From: Diplodia intermedia
Lineage: Eukaryota; Ascomycota; Dothideomycetes; Botryosphaeriales; Botryosphaeriaceae
Reading direction: 5' to 3'
NCBI GenBank assembly: GCA_021495925.1
Contig: JAKEKT010000006.1
Coordinates: forward strand, 186,001 to 250,000
Length of the DNA stretch: 64,000 nucleotides
The translations under genes were made by a program, and so were the position numbers. The stretch's first letter is position 1; each line of letters starts with the position of its first letter. Positions 47,173 to 58,769 of this stretch are shown here, piece after piece. The notes beneath the pieces were generated by a model, which was given only the letters and a program-made list of their open reading frames with translations, had not been told where the DNA came from and did no database searches.

Positions 47173-48829
47173 GATGACCTGGAGGTCTCGAGCTGTGGGG
47201 TCTTGCGTGTGTGCTGAGCTGCGAGGTCTTCTAGACGATCATAGTGCACGCGGAGCGAAGGGTATGGTATGCCCCAGGAGAGGCCTGTTTAAGCTTGCGA
47301 GGGGGCGTTGCAATTTCCCCGCTTGGTCGGATTCCATCAGTAAGGCTAGAAAAGCGCCGCAAGATACCGTGGATTGTGTAATCTCAGATCAACCTTCAAC
47401 CCCCAATCACAGCGAAGTTCTGATTACTTCAAGAATTTGAGAGATGGTGTTGATCGCATCCCTTGATGCACTGTTTACGATAGGCTCACTGTTCTCTCGG
47501 AGGCGAGATGGGCGAACCTGAGCTGAATCAAATGCCTTGGGAAACCAGAAAAGGCTGCAAAAGCAGTGCAACGCCGTTCGGAAGGGGAGGGGGAAAATCT
47601 GTAGTGGTGTAGGAGGAAGACAATTCCAGCGTGGCAACCATGTTGGGGTGAACATTTGAGACGGCTTGGCTGCAAGAATGATGTTACGAGTTTGAAACAT
47701 GCGTATGACAGAGTCGCACAGGGCATGTGGCGCGAGGGTGGAGGCGACTTTGTCAGGAAGTGTTGAGAAGGGTGTGGAGCTACGAAGCAAGGAGAAGATG
47801 AAATACAATAAAGGTGCAACAAAGGGCGGTCGGCTTACCGAAACGTGAAGTTCCGCAGAAGAGCACGCCTCCAGATTTTCCGGGTAAGCGGATCAACGTA
47901 ACGATGCTGCCGAAGAAATGCTCCAAGTGCCTGTTGTTGGTAAAAACATCACTGGAAGGCATCATTCTGAGAGAAAGTCATTAAAACACGAGAGCTACCG
48001 GATCAGCGGTAAAGGCTTTACGAGAGATCTTGACAGCAACTGAGACTAAACTATAACAACGCCATCATTCTCTCGTCACAAATTTGATAATAAGAGGCTA
48101 GGATCTGGGAATATAATCGACCATGCCCGCTGCGTCATTGTGGGAATAAATCTGTCGATTGCTCTGCTACAATAAGAGGAAAGAGCGTGCAATGTCCGTA
48201 GCAGACATTTTGAATGCATGTTCCTCTGGTCTAGTACTTTGAGAGACAAGTAGAATCAGCAATGACAATTCGCATAATCTACCGTTGACTGCACCCTGTT
48301 TCGACACCGTCATATGTCCGGAGCTAGCCAGCACCTAGAATCCACACAGTTCATGTCGTATATGACAATCTCGATCCCACTTCTTCACTGGCTACCTGCG
48401 GTCCATTCATCATTCCGTCAGACCCCTCGGCCCGAAAGCTTTGAGTTGTCAAGCCCGCCCCGCCTCGCCTCGCCACGACTCCGCCCCGCCACCAAAAAGA
48501 ACAGTCGCAGCAGCCCCTTTTGACACAACAACGCACCGATCTAACGCGAGGCCGAAATAGCCAGAGCCACCACATAGACAAGTGCCAATCGGAGTCGACC
48601 ATGGCTATTTTCTTCCGGCCGGGCCTTCCTTCCATTGGTGCGCCCCTGTTCCTACAATTCGACCTCACAACCCTTTTGTACGGGGGATGCTCTTTTGAGG
48701 CGCAAAAGATAGGTAGAAGCATAACGGAAGCGCCGAACCACAATCCACGTTACGGACTCATGTACGGGGAGGAGCTAAAGCTATAGAAGAGACGGGGAGG
48801 GTGCGCGGGGAACAAAAAGAAAAAGATAA
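47173..48829. other. Intergenic region
   Basis: 1.66 kb, AT-richer in 47400-48300, no gene supported on either strand. The part next to 47172 must contain the promoter of the membrane-protein gene. Confidence 0.5.
48814..48824 (-). terminator. RNA polymerase III T-run terminator of tRNA-Cys
   Basis: On the minus strand two T5 runs separated by one base begin about 6 nt after the mature 3' end of the tRNA. Confidence 0.75.
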
Positions 48830-48918
48830 AGCACCAACCCGGGATTGAACCGGGGACCTCGGGATAATAGCAATGTTGTTCGCTGCAATCCTGCGCTCTG
48901 CCGCTGAGCTATTGATGC
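48830..48918 (-). tRNA. tRNA-Cys (GCA) with a 17-nt intron
   Basis: On the minus strand an acceptor stem GCATCAA pairs with TTGGTGC (one T-G pair). The D arm GCTC-AGCGGCA-GAGC (A box TAGCTCAGCGGCAGAG) and T arm CCCGG-TTCAATC-CCGGG (B box GGTTCAATCCC) are complete. Anticodon loop TTGCAG gives GCA at 48884-48886. A 17-nt intron occupies 48866-48882, just after position 37, the canonical place. The discriminator base is U, as in eukaryotic tRNA-Cys. The anticodon stem CAGGA/TCCCG has one A-C mismatch. Confidence 0.93.
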
Positions 48919-49999
48919 TTGATGTCGACTCGCTTGTTCGATGAGAAACAGCCTTGCTAAGTTGCAATATGTAGTGGAAATGTTGCCATCCCGCATCCGC
49001 ACGGAAGGAATTTGAGCCAGAATCAGCCTGACGTCCCCCCACCATCCGATCCAGGTTGTTGGCGCTGCTCTTTTGCTTTCGCATTTCTGTGTGCCCCAGG
49101 GCTTTGTGCACACCGTTCTCAGGAGCCCGTAGCTGAAAAGCTGTGTAAAAGGATGACAGAGGCTGCATCCCCTAAGGCTGGGATGGCGCACCCTTGAAGG
49201 CTGAACCGTCCTCAAACCTGATTTCATATCCAAGTCAGCATTAAGTGCTCAAAACTCGGTAAACCAATCGCCGAGTATTTGTTAGCAATCTGAATGCTTG
49301 GAACGGATACAGCTGATATCGTGGTACTGTTGTACAGCAGCGGCGAGGCCGTAATATGCGCGCATGACGCATGACCCTGCGAAATCCAAATGCAGCGTCA
49401 AGTTGCGGCAGGAGTACGAAAGATGTCTCAAAATCTCCGAGTCATGCTTTACACTATTCCGTTTGCCAGAGAGATTCAGCTCGCCGTTTTCACGATTTCG
49501 TTGCCATCCAGATGCTTGCTGCGGTTAGTGCTCGGGCCCGAAGAAGACCGAGTCACACAAGTCTCGATACATGGCGCGTAATTGTAGATGAAAAGTAAAT
49601 GTTTTCTCTGCCCGAAGAAAAAGAGAGATTGAATGATCAAGATACTACCGAATTGAAGGGAATTGATGGATGATGAAACCACTTCATTACTGCGCCGACC
49701 GTTTGAACGCCATGCTATGCCGGTGAAAAGGGGTTTCAAGAAGAAGTAATAATGATCTTGCAAAACAACGTGGTACTCTCGCGAAAGTGGTATACTTGCA
49801 AAGGACACCAATCTTGAGGAAGGGACAGACCATTTTTAAGGCGCATAAGTGGGACAAGGAGAAGGGAGTCGTAAGATGGAAAGCCGTAGAACCCAAGACT
49901 CCAAACGTCGAAACTCGCAGCCGACAACGAGTGCTGCTTGAGCCGATTAGGCGCAGGGGCGGCGCCAGAAACCGGGTGCGGATCGGGAAAGCGAAACGA
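48919..49999. other. Intergenic region
   Basis: 1.1 kb between tRNA-Cys and the SYLF/SH3 gene. A 63-codon frame at 49390-49581 (+) and others show no domain. No feature is supported. Confidence 0.5.
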
Positions 50000-51482
50000 C
50001 TAGACCATCTCGACATAATTGCTTCGGAAATGTTAGACATGGGCATTCTTTCAGAAATCAACAACAACACTCACCTGGGGAAGATGCCTTCCCTGCCACC
50101 GATCCTGCCAGTCCACCAATCCGTTTCGTTTTCAGTCCTCTTCAGGATGGTGATGACTTCGCCCTTCTTGAAGCCCAAATCACCCGGCTGATCAGCCTCG
50201 AATGTGAACTTTGCGATGGCCTGGTTAGCAGCAAGCGACGCCCTCTTCGCAGCACCAAATTGCGGCTTCGGCGCCGTCGGCCTCGAGGGCTTCGGCTTGT
50301 CGCTGTACGAGTAGTTTTCACTGCCAGTGAAACCCATTGAACGTCTATGGATGTTGTCGAACGTCTCGGTGGGATTGGCGCGGGTGGAAACGGAGCGATT
50401 GAGGCCGTTGCCGTTGCTGTTGCCCTGGGCAGGCGTCCTGTCGTAGATGTCGTCGGCCCAGGTGCTGGACCGAGAAGGACGATTGAAGCTGCCGTGCACG
50501 GAACCAGTGCGGTCGCTTCGGACACCCTCACCCATCGCAGAACCGCGGCGACCCTGCCAAACGACGTCCTCATGCGAGTCGTCATAGACGGGCATGTCGT
50601 TGTACATGGCGTCGCTGGCAGCAGCGGTATTGCCGGCACCGGAGAAAACACGCGAGTTCAGGACGCGCATGAGCGGATCCGCAGCAGGCGGGACAGGCAT
50701 GTTGCCCTCGAGCAGCATGCGCGCCGGCACACGCCTGCCGTACAGCTTCTCGTTGGCGTCACGACGCTCGATGAGAACGCTTCCCTCCAAACTGACACCA
50801 GCAAAGAGACCCTTGGTCTTGGAGTAGGCAAACACGCCGGCGACGCTCTTCAGGCTGGCCGCGCCGGCCGCTTCGGCGTTGCGACCAACCGGGCCGGCTG
50901 CGATCGAGACATTGCCTCCCAGAGTCAGCGAACCAGCCTGCGCGAACGTCTTGACGGCGTTGGCATCGTTGAGAATGAAGACGAAGTCGGTGAGCTCGAA
51001 GCCGATCTGGCCGCCGAAGCCGCCTCCAACGGTGCCGATGGCAGAGGGCGCCGACCAGCCGCCGTCGGGAAGGCGGGCGACGACGATGCCCGAGCCAAAA
51101 CGACCGGATCCCAGGAAGCCGGCCTTGAAGACGGTCAAGATAGCGAGACCCTGCGCGCGACGGCCATGTCAGCTCATTGTTTTGTTTTGTTTTGTTTCGG
51201 CGGGCCGGCGCAAGTGGAGCGAAACACGCGCAGCGAAGGGCGACGACATACTTTAGCATTGGCGAGCACCTGCGGCGGGATGACCTTGTCGGGACCGAAG
51301 GCTTGCCGCGGGTCGACGAAGGACGCGAGGATTTTGCCCGTCTTCTTGATCTCGCCTGGGGTGGTCGCGCATTTCAGTCAGCAACGTCATTGATCGCCCG
51401 GCGTGGTGCCAAGGCTGCGGCCGAGGGAGGGGTACTGACTGCCGACGGACGAAGGCAAAGGGTTGTGGATTCCCAGAGGCAT
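50000..51482 (-). CDS. SYLF and SH3 domain actin-patch protein (Ysc84/Lsb3-like)
   Basis: Four exons in transcript order, 51482-51440, 51355-51252, 51150-50075 and 50021-50000, give 414 residues. The N-terminus MPLGIHNPLPSSVGSEIKKT matches the Ysc84 family opening. The SYLF lipid-binding domain (about residues 15-215) shows KILASFVDPRQAFGPDKVIP, GLAILTVFKAGFLGSGRFGSG and GFGGQIGFELTDFVFIL. A Ser/Asn/Arg-rich linker follows, then a C-terminal SH3 domain (AKFTFEADQPGDLGFKKGEV, WWTGRIGGREGIFPSNYVEM). Yeast Ysc84 and Lsb3 act in cortical actin patches and endocytosis; the same is inferred here. The last coding exon is only 22 nt but supplies the SNYVE end that completes the SH3 fold. The start ATG sits in a CCACC context. 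Confidence 0.95.
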
Positions 51483-52363
51483 GGTGGCGGGGGTGCAGGG
51501 CGACTGCGGGTATCACTGAGGGCGAGGACGAGGAGTTGGAGGGTGGAGGAGTGGTGGAGATGTGCGGCTGGGCAGCTGGGAGAGCGCACGCGGTGCCAGG
51601 CGCAGCAGTCATCAGCAGCGCCAAAAAGGCTCCGCGATCCCGGCTGCGCGCGGAGCGGCTTGGGCTGCCGTCTGCCGATTAGTAGGGCCATGGCGCCGCG
51701 CCTGCGACCCTCACCGTCGCTGCCTGCGCCCTCTGCCAGCACCCACGACCACATGGAGACGCGCTCTATTTCTCACGACGCGTCAAGCCGCCACTGCGGC
51801 GCGCGTGGATGAGACGTGCGACTTTATCCGCCGACGGGCTGCGTAGGTGGCGCTGATTTCGCTAGGCAGCCGACTGATGGAGCGCCTGAGGCGCAGCACC
51901 CGAGCCCAACCCACGCTTACGATTGACCTCATCACCAGCAGCAAACATTATGCGGTGGCCTCAGGCATCGAACCGCGTCCCCGCGCGTTGTAGCACGACC
52001 AAGCGGCTCGCGGCCACGACTCGCGCCATGAGGCTGGCTGCCCCACCGCCGCTGTGCGGGGAACCTCGCGGCACAAGTCCCGGCTGCCGGGGCTCCCCTA
52101 CGCCTGGCTCCGACCTCCTCTCAACTGCCGATATGTGTTTTTATAAGACTCCACTCGCCGCTTGCAGCGTTGATTTCGCTTCTGACGCGTGATTGTAGAC
52201 GGGCGTGTCCAGCGCGGATCCCAAGCTCGCCTACCGGTAACATCGTAATATCACCAACAACCGTGAACATTCACGCACACCAGTCACTTCAGCACAATTC
52301 CCCACCTTTTCCTTCACGTCACGTCACCCGTCGCTCAAGCCTTACCCGACCACCGCCAACACC
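51483..52363. promoter_or_regulatory. Divergent promoter region (SYLF/SH3 gene and SDR)
   Basis: 881 bp between divergent starts with no supported gene. TTTTTATAAG at 52138-52147 is a TATA-like element about 220 bp before the SDR start at 52364. The last 100 bases are CT/CA-rich leader. Confidence 0.5.
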
Positions 52364-53374
52364 ATGGCCAACCCCGTCGCCATCATCACCGGCGCCTCCT
52401 CCGGCATCGGCCTGGCCCTGACGCAGCACCTCCTCTCCAAATCCTGGGACGTCGTGCTGCTCGACCTCAACCCGCCGCCCGCCAGCGCCTCCCTGCCACC
52501 CGCCCACCACCTCTTCATCCAAACCGACGTCTCCTCCTGGCCCAGCCAAGCCGCGGCCTTCGCCCGCGCGCACGCCTGGCGGCAACGTCTCGACCTCGCC
52601 GCCCTGAACGCCGGCATCGACGACCGCGACAGCATCTTCCCCTTGCTTGCGGCCGGCCCCCCCATCACCGCCTCCTCCCCTCCCCCCACCGAGCCGAACA
52701 CCGCCACCTTCGCCGTCAACCTGCTCGGCGTCTACGCCGGCGTCAAGCTCTTCGCGCACTACGCCTCGATCCCGATCATCCCGGGGGTCGCCAACCGCCC
52801 CACCCCATCCATCGTCGTCACCGCCTCCGCCGCCGGCCTCTACCCGCTGCCCGCCGTGCCGCAGTACACGGCCACCAAGCACGCCCTCGTCGGCCTCGTC
52901 CGCGCCCTCGCCCCCGACGCCGCGGCCGCCGGCTTCGCCGTGAACGCCGTGTGCCCCGACATGGTGCCCAGCAACCTCGCGCCGCCCGGCCTGATGGAGG
53001 CGTATCCGGATGCCGCAAAGACGCCCATGGCGACCATGATGAGGGCGTATGACGAGCTGTTGGGGTTTGTTGGTGACGACGACGACGGAACCGGAACCGG
53101 CATGCCGCGGCGGCGACCCCCGCAGAATGGCAAGGTGGTCGAGGTTGTTGTTGGCGATGTCATCTATCGCGAGCCGCCGGTGCCGAATGCCAAGGCCGTC
53201 GGGGAGGATGTGGCGAGGTTGTGGGATCGGGTTTATCGCGAGAGGAATGTGAGGTTTGCCCGGGAGGCGGAGGGGCGGGCGCGGAGGAGGATGGCGGAGG
53301 AAGCGGCGGGAGGGGGCGGTGGAGGTGGAAGTGGCGGTGGCGGTGGCGGTGGCGGGAGGGAGAGCAAGTTGTAA
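52364..53374 (+). CDS. Short-chain dehydrogenase, 15-hydroxyprostaglandin-dehydrogenase-like
   Basis: Intronless, 336 residues. The start MANPVAIITGASSGIGLALT has the NAD(P) motif TGASSGIG; DLAALNAGI, a Ser in VVTASAAG and the catalytic YTATK follow, with a CPDMV segment replacing the usual PG after the active site. The C-terminal extension is Arg/Glu-rich and ends in a Gly-rich tail (about 25 residues, mainly Gly) then RESKL, whose last three residues SKL are a textbook peroxisomal PTS1 signal. The substrate is unknown. Relatives oxidise hydroxyl groups on lipids or small alcohols, which would agree with peroxisomal location. The Gly repeat could vary in length. Confidence 0.88.
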   Translation: MANPVAIITGASSGIGLALTQHLLSKSWDVVLLDLNPPPASASLPPAHHLFIQTDVSSWPSQAAAFARAHAWRQRLDLAALNAGIDDRDSIFPLLAAGPPITASSPPPTEPNTATFAVNLLGVYAGVKLFAHYASIPIIPGVANRPTPSIVVTASAAGLYPLPAVPQYTATKHALVGLVRALAPDAAAAGFAVNAVCPDMVPSNLAPPGLMEAYPDAAKTPMATMMRAYDELLGFVGDDDDGTGTGMPRRRPPQNGKVVEVVVGDVIYREPPVPNAKAVGEDVARLWDRVYRERNVRFAREAEGRARRRMAEEAAGGGGGGGSGGGGGGGGRESKL

Positions 53375-54778
53375 GTGAAGAAGTGGGAGAACGCACTTTT
53401 TGGGGTGGGGGGGCGTCCCAAGGCTCAGGAAAGAATCGTAACGAACGGAATGTGATGAACGACGGCAAGGATTACGACGGCGGTGGCGAGGGCGGGCAGC
53501 GGAAAGTGAAGGGCGGGCACCGGCGTCGGCGGCGGAGAGTGGCGGGCACGTGGGTTTTCGCCAAGGGAGGGAGGGACGGACAAGGGAAGAAACGGCCGAG
53601 AGCGGGAAAGAAAAGCGTGAGCTGACTGGGGGGGTGTGGCGGGAACGCCTGGCCAGTGCAGGGGGAAAAGAGGGAGGGAAAGCTCAGGCACACGCTATGG
53701 GCGGACGAGCGGGAAAGCGGAAGCGGGAACGAGAGAACGAAAGACGCACGGGGCAAGATCGTGAAGTGGGGACCAAGGTTCATCCCGCAGCGCCACAGAC
53801 GAGGGATGGAGGGGGGGGGAGGGACCGGACGGGCGGTCTTGCTTCTCGTGGATGGGCCAGGCCGCCCGCCCTGCTTGGACCCACCCGGGCATCTCACATC
53901 AGAGATACCTACCCTTTTCCCGCGATAACGTTACGGTCGACCCGGACGATCATCTGCACGCCTCACTTTTAACCCCGGGGCTTCTCGGAGGTTGCTTCGA
54001 CGGTTCGGCCAATCAATGTACGGACGAGCTCTATGTAGAAACGCCATACTGTCTCGCCAGCTGCTGGCACGAGCTTCATCACGCAAGATGCTAAATTCGA
54101 CGTGCTCGTTCTGAACGTTGCGAGGATATTCTGGCCACAAGGTGGTGAACTGAAGGCGATTGAACAAGGTGACCCCTATCGTGACTTCAAGACAACGCGC
54201 CCATCGTCCGGCACACTTCAAGCAGCATCTTTGGGATAGAAAAGGACATTGGCGAAGTTACGATGGCAAATGTCACAATTCACACCAAGTCGAGATAGAT
54301 AAGTGAGGAGACCTCGAAACAACTTTTGATTTCACCTCCCATCGAACGCTAATTAGGGTAGGCGCCAACGGCCCAAGCAGTGAAGAAACTACGCCTGTCG
54401 GACCCATTGCAAGGGATGACCCGACTTCTAACCCAAGTCTAAACCGAACAATCGACTGAGTATGGATTTCCTTTCCCACGTGTCTTCAATGACCGTAGCG
54501 AGGAAAAGGAGCAAAGAAATAACGCCATCGCTTGTGAATATGCACAAGTACTTCCCCCACCGTGTACATCAATGTCTCGTCTATACCATGCACCTCGAAA
54601 ACCCGAACTTGCAAGCAAGGAACCCAGGAAGAAACACGTGTCAAAACAGTTCCCAAAACCTCAGGCAACGACATTGCAACCAAAAAGAATCTGCTCTCAT
54701 CGCGATAAAATCCAACACAACGGGGTATCAAGCAACAGTGAAAGTTGTGTTATATGCACAAACCACCTTCACTAGCGC
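53375..54778. other. Convergent intergenic region, purine-rich on plus strand
   Basis: 1.4 kb between two convergent genes. From 53400 to 53860 the plus strand is strongly G/A-rich; from 53900 on it is ordinary. No gene is supported. It contains both 3' UTRs. Confidence 0.5.
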
Positions 54779-55885
54779 TTACCAGAGGGTGTAGCCACCG
54801 TCGATGATGCAGTTGGAGCCGGTCATGAAAGCAGAGGCGGGCGAGGAGAGGTAGACGGCCAAGTTGTTGAGGTCGTCGACGGCACCGAGGCGCTTCTGGG
54901 GGGTGTTCTCGATCCAGATCTTCTTCTGGGCGTCGAGGGCGGGCACGCGGTTGAGGGCAGTGTCCATGTAGCCGGGCGAGATGGAGTTGACACGGATGCC
55001 GTGGCGGGCCCACTCGGTGGCGAGCGACTTGGTGAGCTGGACGACACCAGCCTTGGAAGCGTTGTAGCACGACTGCTCCTGGGGGTAGTTGACGATGGAG
55101 CCCGACATGGAGGCGACCATGACGATGCTGCCGCCGTTCTTGGAGGCGATCATCTGCTTGCCGACGGCCTGGGCGACGAGGAAGGCACCGGTCAGGTTGA
55201 TGTCGACGAGACGGCGGAACATCTCGGTGTCGTACGTCTCGGCCTTGATGTTCGAGTCGGCGATACCGGCGGAGTTCAGGAGAACGTCGATCTGGCCGTA
55301 GTGGTCGACAATGTCGCTGACGGCCTGGGTGATGGCGCCGCCGTCGCGGACATCAACCTGGTAGAAACGGGCGTCGACGCCGGTCTGCTCGGAGAGCTCG
55401 CGGGCAGCCTCCTCGCCGATCTTCTGCTGGACATCCATGATGGCAATGCCACGGACACCGACCTCAGCAAGAGCCTGGGCCATGTTGAAACCGAGACCAC
55501 GACCGCCGCTGGGACAATGTTAGCACCTAGTCAATTGGGTTGGAATGCGGAGAGCTTACCCAGTGACGACGGCGACCTTGCCGGGGAGAGTGAACTTGGA
55601 CATGGTGGAGTTGAGCTGGCTGAGGACGCTCTTCTCGAGGGGCACAGCGGGCTTCTTGTCGTCGGCGCCAGGGGGGGCGACGGGACCAGAGGATTCCTGA
55701 ACGGGAAGTTCAACCTCTTGCCTCACACCATCCTTGTAGGTAACAGTAAGAACCTTGCCAGCCTTGATCTCCTCTGCGTTCTGCTGGGACTGAACAGTCT
55801 TGAAGGTGCGCACGGTCTGGGTGGCAGGAGCGACGACGCGCTTGGAAGCGACGCGGGAAGCGTTGAGGATCTGGCGGGAAAGCAT
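54779..55885 (-). CDS. Short-chain dehydrogenase with mitochondrial-type leader
   Basis: Exons in transcript order 55885-55560 and 55508-54779 give 351 residues. The first 31 residues (MLSRQILNASRVASKRVVAP and onward) are Arg/Ser/Ala-rich without acidic residues, typical of a mitochondrial presequence. A linker of about 70 residues follows (VLTVTYKDGVRQEVELPVQ), then an SDR domain: TGGGRGLG formed across the intron, NSAGIAD, VASMSGSIVN, the catalytic YNASK and the end GSNCIIDGGYTLW. Relatives are NADP-dependent polyol/ketose reductases (mannitol, sorbose, xylulose, arabinitol types). Which substrate it uses cannot be read. The leader plus linker makes it about 100 residues longer than a simple cytosolic SDR. 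Confidence 0.94.
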
Positions 55886-57062
55886 TTTGGAGATGTGTAG
55901 GAATAAAGAGGTGGGGTTGGTCGTAGGAGGTTATTAGGTGGATTGATCGGAGGTTGTTGAAGAGTCGAGGTTGAAAAGTGGCGGAGCTGTTTAAAAGGAA
56001 GCAGGTGAGCTGATTGTTGCCGAGCGGGCGGGCGTGGGCCGGGGCAAGGTCGCAAGATGCAGAAGGAGGCTCGAACGGAGGAGGGTCTAGGGGGGTCTCG
56101 GTGTCGGCGGGAGCGAGATGTACCTTTTTCAGTGCGAATGCGACCGCGAAAAACAGGGAATGACGGCACGCGAAAGACGGGAAGCTGAGGGAGGATGTAC
56201 GGTGACGGGCAAGCAGGACGGCGGCGAGGAGACCCTTTTATTTGCAGCTGGGAGGTTGATTATTCAGTGGCAGGCTGGCGCACGCCGTCACCATGTCACC
56301 GTCGGTGTTACGGCTGGCGGCTTCGCACACCATCCGCCCAAGCTCCCTTCGGCTCCACTGTTTCTACTTTTGCAGCGTCTGTGCTCCTGCAGGGTAGGTC
56401 GATCCGTGCAAAGAAGCGCCGGCGGATGCCAGATTGGAGTGGTGCTAAGGCAGATCCGCCGTGGCCAAGAGCGAGCGGCGAGACGCGCTACCACAATGGA
56501 AGCTTGAGAATCTTCTCCCGCGCCCGCTAGGCCTCCTGGCTCACGGCGCCCAGCACACGAGCTGACGGGGGCAGCGCGGCTGATGATGCGCCCTCGCCCT
56601 CGGCTACTCGCCCGTGGCCTCTCGGCCAGCGGCGGATGCGAGCGAAGGGCGAGCACCCATCTTTCTAGCGTCATCTCCCCCACAGTCCCACCACGCAGGT
56701 CCACCGCCGCGGCGCTGCCCTACGACACGGCGACGATGATGGCGGAGCGGGACCTGGCAGCAGCTGCTCGTTTCGCGCAGTGCCGGCCGACGCCTGCTTG
56801 ATCCCCGTGGCCGCTGCCACACCCACGCCATCAGCTCACCGACACGGCCGGTCTCCTGCTCCTGGCCGGGATGCCTGGCGCGGACGGGCTGTTATCAGGG
56901 CGCGGCGCACCGGCTTGCATATCCGCTGCACGGCTTAAACGGCCGACGCTGGGAGGTGCAGAATGTCGGTCGGCAGGCTGTGGCATGTCTGTCCCAGGAG
57001 CCGTGGGAGGTCCCCACCAGGGCGCAGGTGCATCCTTCGCGGTGGGCGCGCCGGTCAGCGCG

Positions 57063-57140
57063 CCGGCCAGGAGCCAGGGTGCCAGGGAGCCAGGTGCCAG
57101 GGTGAGCGGCCAGCCAGGTGCCAGGCGCCAGGCGCCAGCG
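57063..57140. repeat. Imperfect GCCAGG/GGTGCCAGG short repeat cluster
   Basis: The core GCCAGG recurs about eight times in under 80 bases with spacers of 1-7 nt, partly as GGTGCCAGGCGCCAGG. No coding frame is credible through it. Confidence 0.7.
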
Positions 57141-58705
57141 TGGGAAGCTTGCCGAGCGTGGGCGCGGCCGTTGGCGGCGGAACCCTCGACGCTTGGTGCA
57201 GGTCGGTGGGCTGCTGTGCGGTGGCGTCGCGGTTGCGCACAGATAAGCAAAGTGGGCTGCATCATCAGCCGGAGACAGCAAGCGAGCGTCACTGTTTGCG
57301 CCCCTTCGCGCCGATCATCCAGGGCCCAGCACGACGCTTCTTCCAACCTTCGACCGGCGCGCTGACAGCTCCCAAACCCTTCCCTGCCGCCGCTCCATAA
57401 AAACCCATCTGCCAGCGGCATGGGCGGCCGCTAGCTACTCAGGCGCCCGCGAATCCGCCGCGGCCACCCTCCACCGCGCCCGCTGTGAAATTTTCTCGCT
57501 GCCATCAGAGTCGCATGCAGTGGGCCCCCGTTTGGGACGCCAAATTTCCTGCGACACCGAATAATTGTAAGCAGCGGCGCCCGAGACGCGACGTCGGCTT
57601 CTTGCTGCCTCACGCTCCCCGATATCGCCATCTGTGCTCCCGCGAGCCCGGCACCAGGTCGATGTCTGGCACGTGTATTATTGACACGAGACTCTGGCGA
57701 CGCCATGAATGCCAGATCCATCGGCGGCGAGTCCCTTTGCGCATCTGGAAGCCAATCTCCAGCCGCCGCTTGGACGCCGCCACGGTGCAGACCAGCAGCG
57801 CCAGACCGGCCAAGCCACGGCTCTCTAGAGCAACTGTTCACCTGTCCTCACTCCAGCAGCACACCCGCCACTCGGCCTGCCGCTAGATAGGGCCTGCAGC
57901 CATCCTCGGGGCACCAGACTGGCGCGGCAGCTCTTCTGGCCGGCACGCGATTGCTGCAGGGCCGCAGTCATGTGGGCGGGCGGAAAGGGGTTGGTGTTGA
58001 GAGACGCTGGGACTGGAGGCTCTGCCGGGCGGCCCCTGGTCGGCATCCGCGCTTCCCCGGTCTCGGGTTCCGCTCCGGGCGGTGCTATATTTATTGACAA
58101 TAAATGCGCGGAAGCCGGCCGTGTGGGGGACGCAAAACACGGGGGGCACGGGGGGAGCGTGGGAGTCACTTTTTGGCAGACAGCTCCCGCGCTCCGGCTT
58201 GTCGCCAAGACAGCGACTGCTCCAGCCTCCGCGTCTCCTTTTCGCGTCTGCTGTCCCCAAGCCCGCACGCGCCAGTGCAGAGGCTCTGTACAATCTACAC
58301 GAGGAGCGCGCACACGCGTCTGCTGGTCACAAGGCCGTGGGCGACTCAGCTGCGCGGACGAGGGGGTGATTTGTCTTTACGAGTCGCCATCTCATCAGAA
58401 TCCAGGTCCCCGGTTGCCCATCGCCATCACAGCAATCCCGCCATCCCGCGTGGCCAGACTTTCTCATCTCGCATTGCCCCTGGTCTCTGATTTTCCTCCC
58501 CGGGAGAGCTACTATCCCACGTCCCGCCGCGTCGGTAGCTTTTCTTGCCACCCTCCGATTAAATCCCACGTGGAATGACGTGGGCTGTTCAATTACGCTG
58601 CAGAGCCGCCTAACACGTTGAAGCAATCAATGTTGACGTGCGCTGCGGCTCTGTCGCCCGCACGTGAAGAAAGCACCACCGTGTCTTTGATTGGAGGCCA
58701 CAGAG

Positions 58706-58707
<2 letters not shown>

Positions 58708-58767
<60 letters not shown>
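58708..58767. repeat. Uninterrupted (CT)30 microsatellite
   Basis: Thirty perfect CT units on the plus strand within non-coding DNA; the longest simple repeat in the window. Confidence 0.95.

Positions 58768-58769
<2 letters not shown>

Noticed and set aside
49787..50191. 134-codon plus-strand frame
   Set aside because: Runs antisense through the end of the SYLF/SH3 gene and has no domain of its own.
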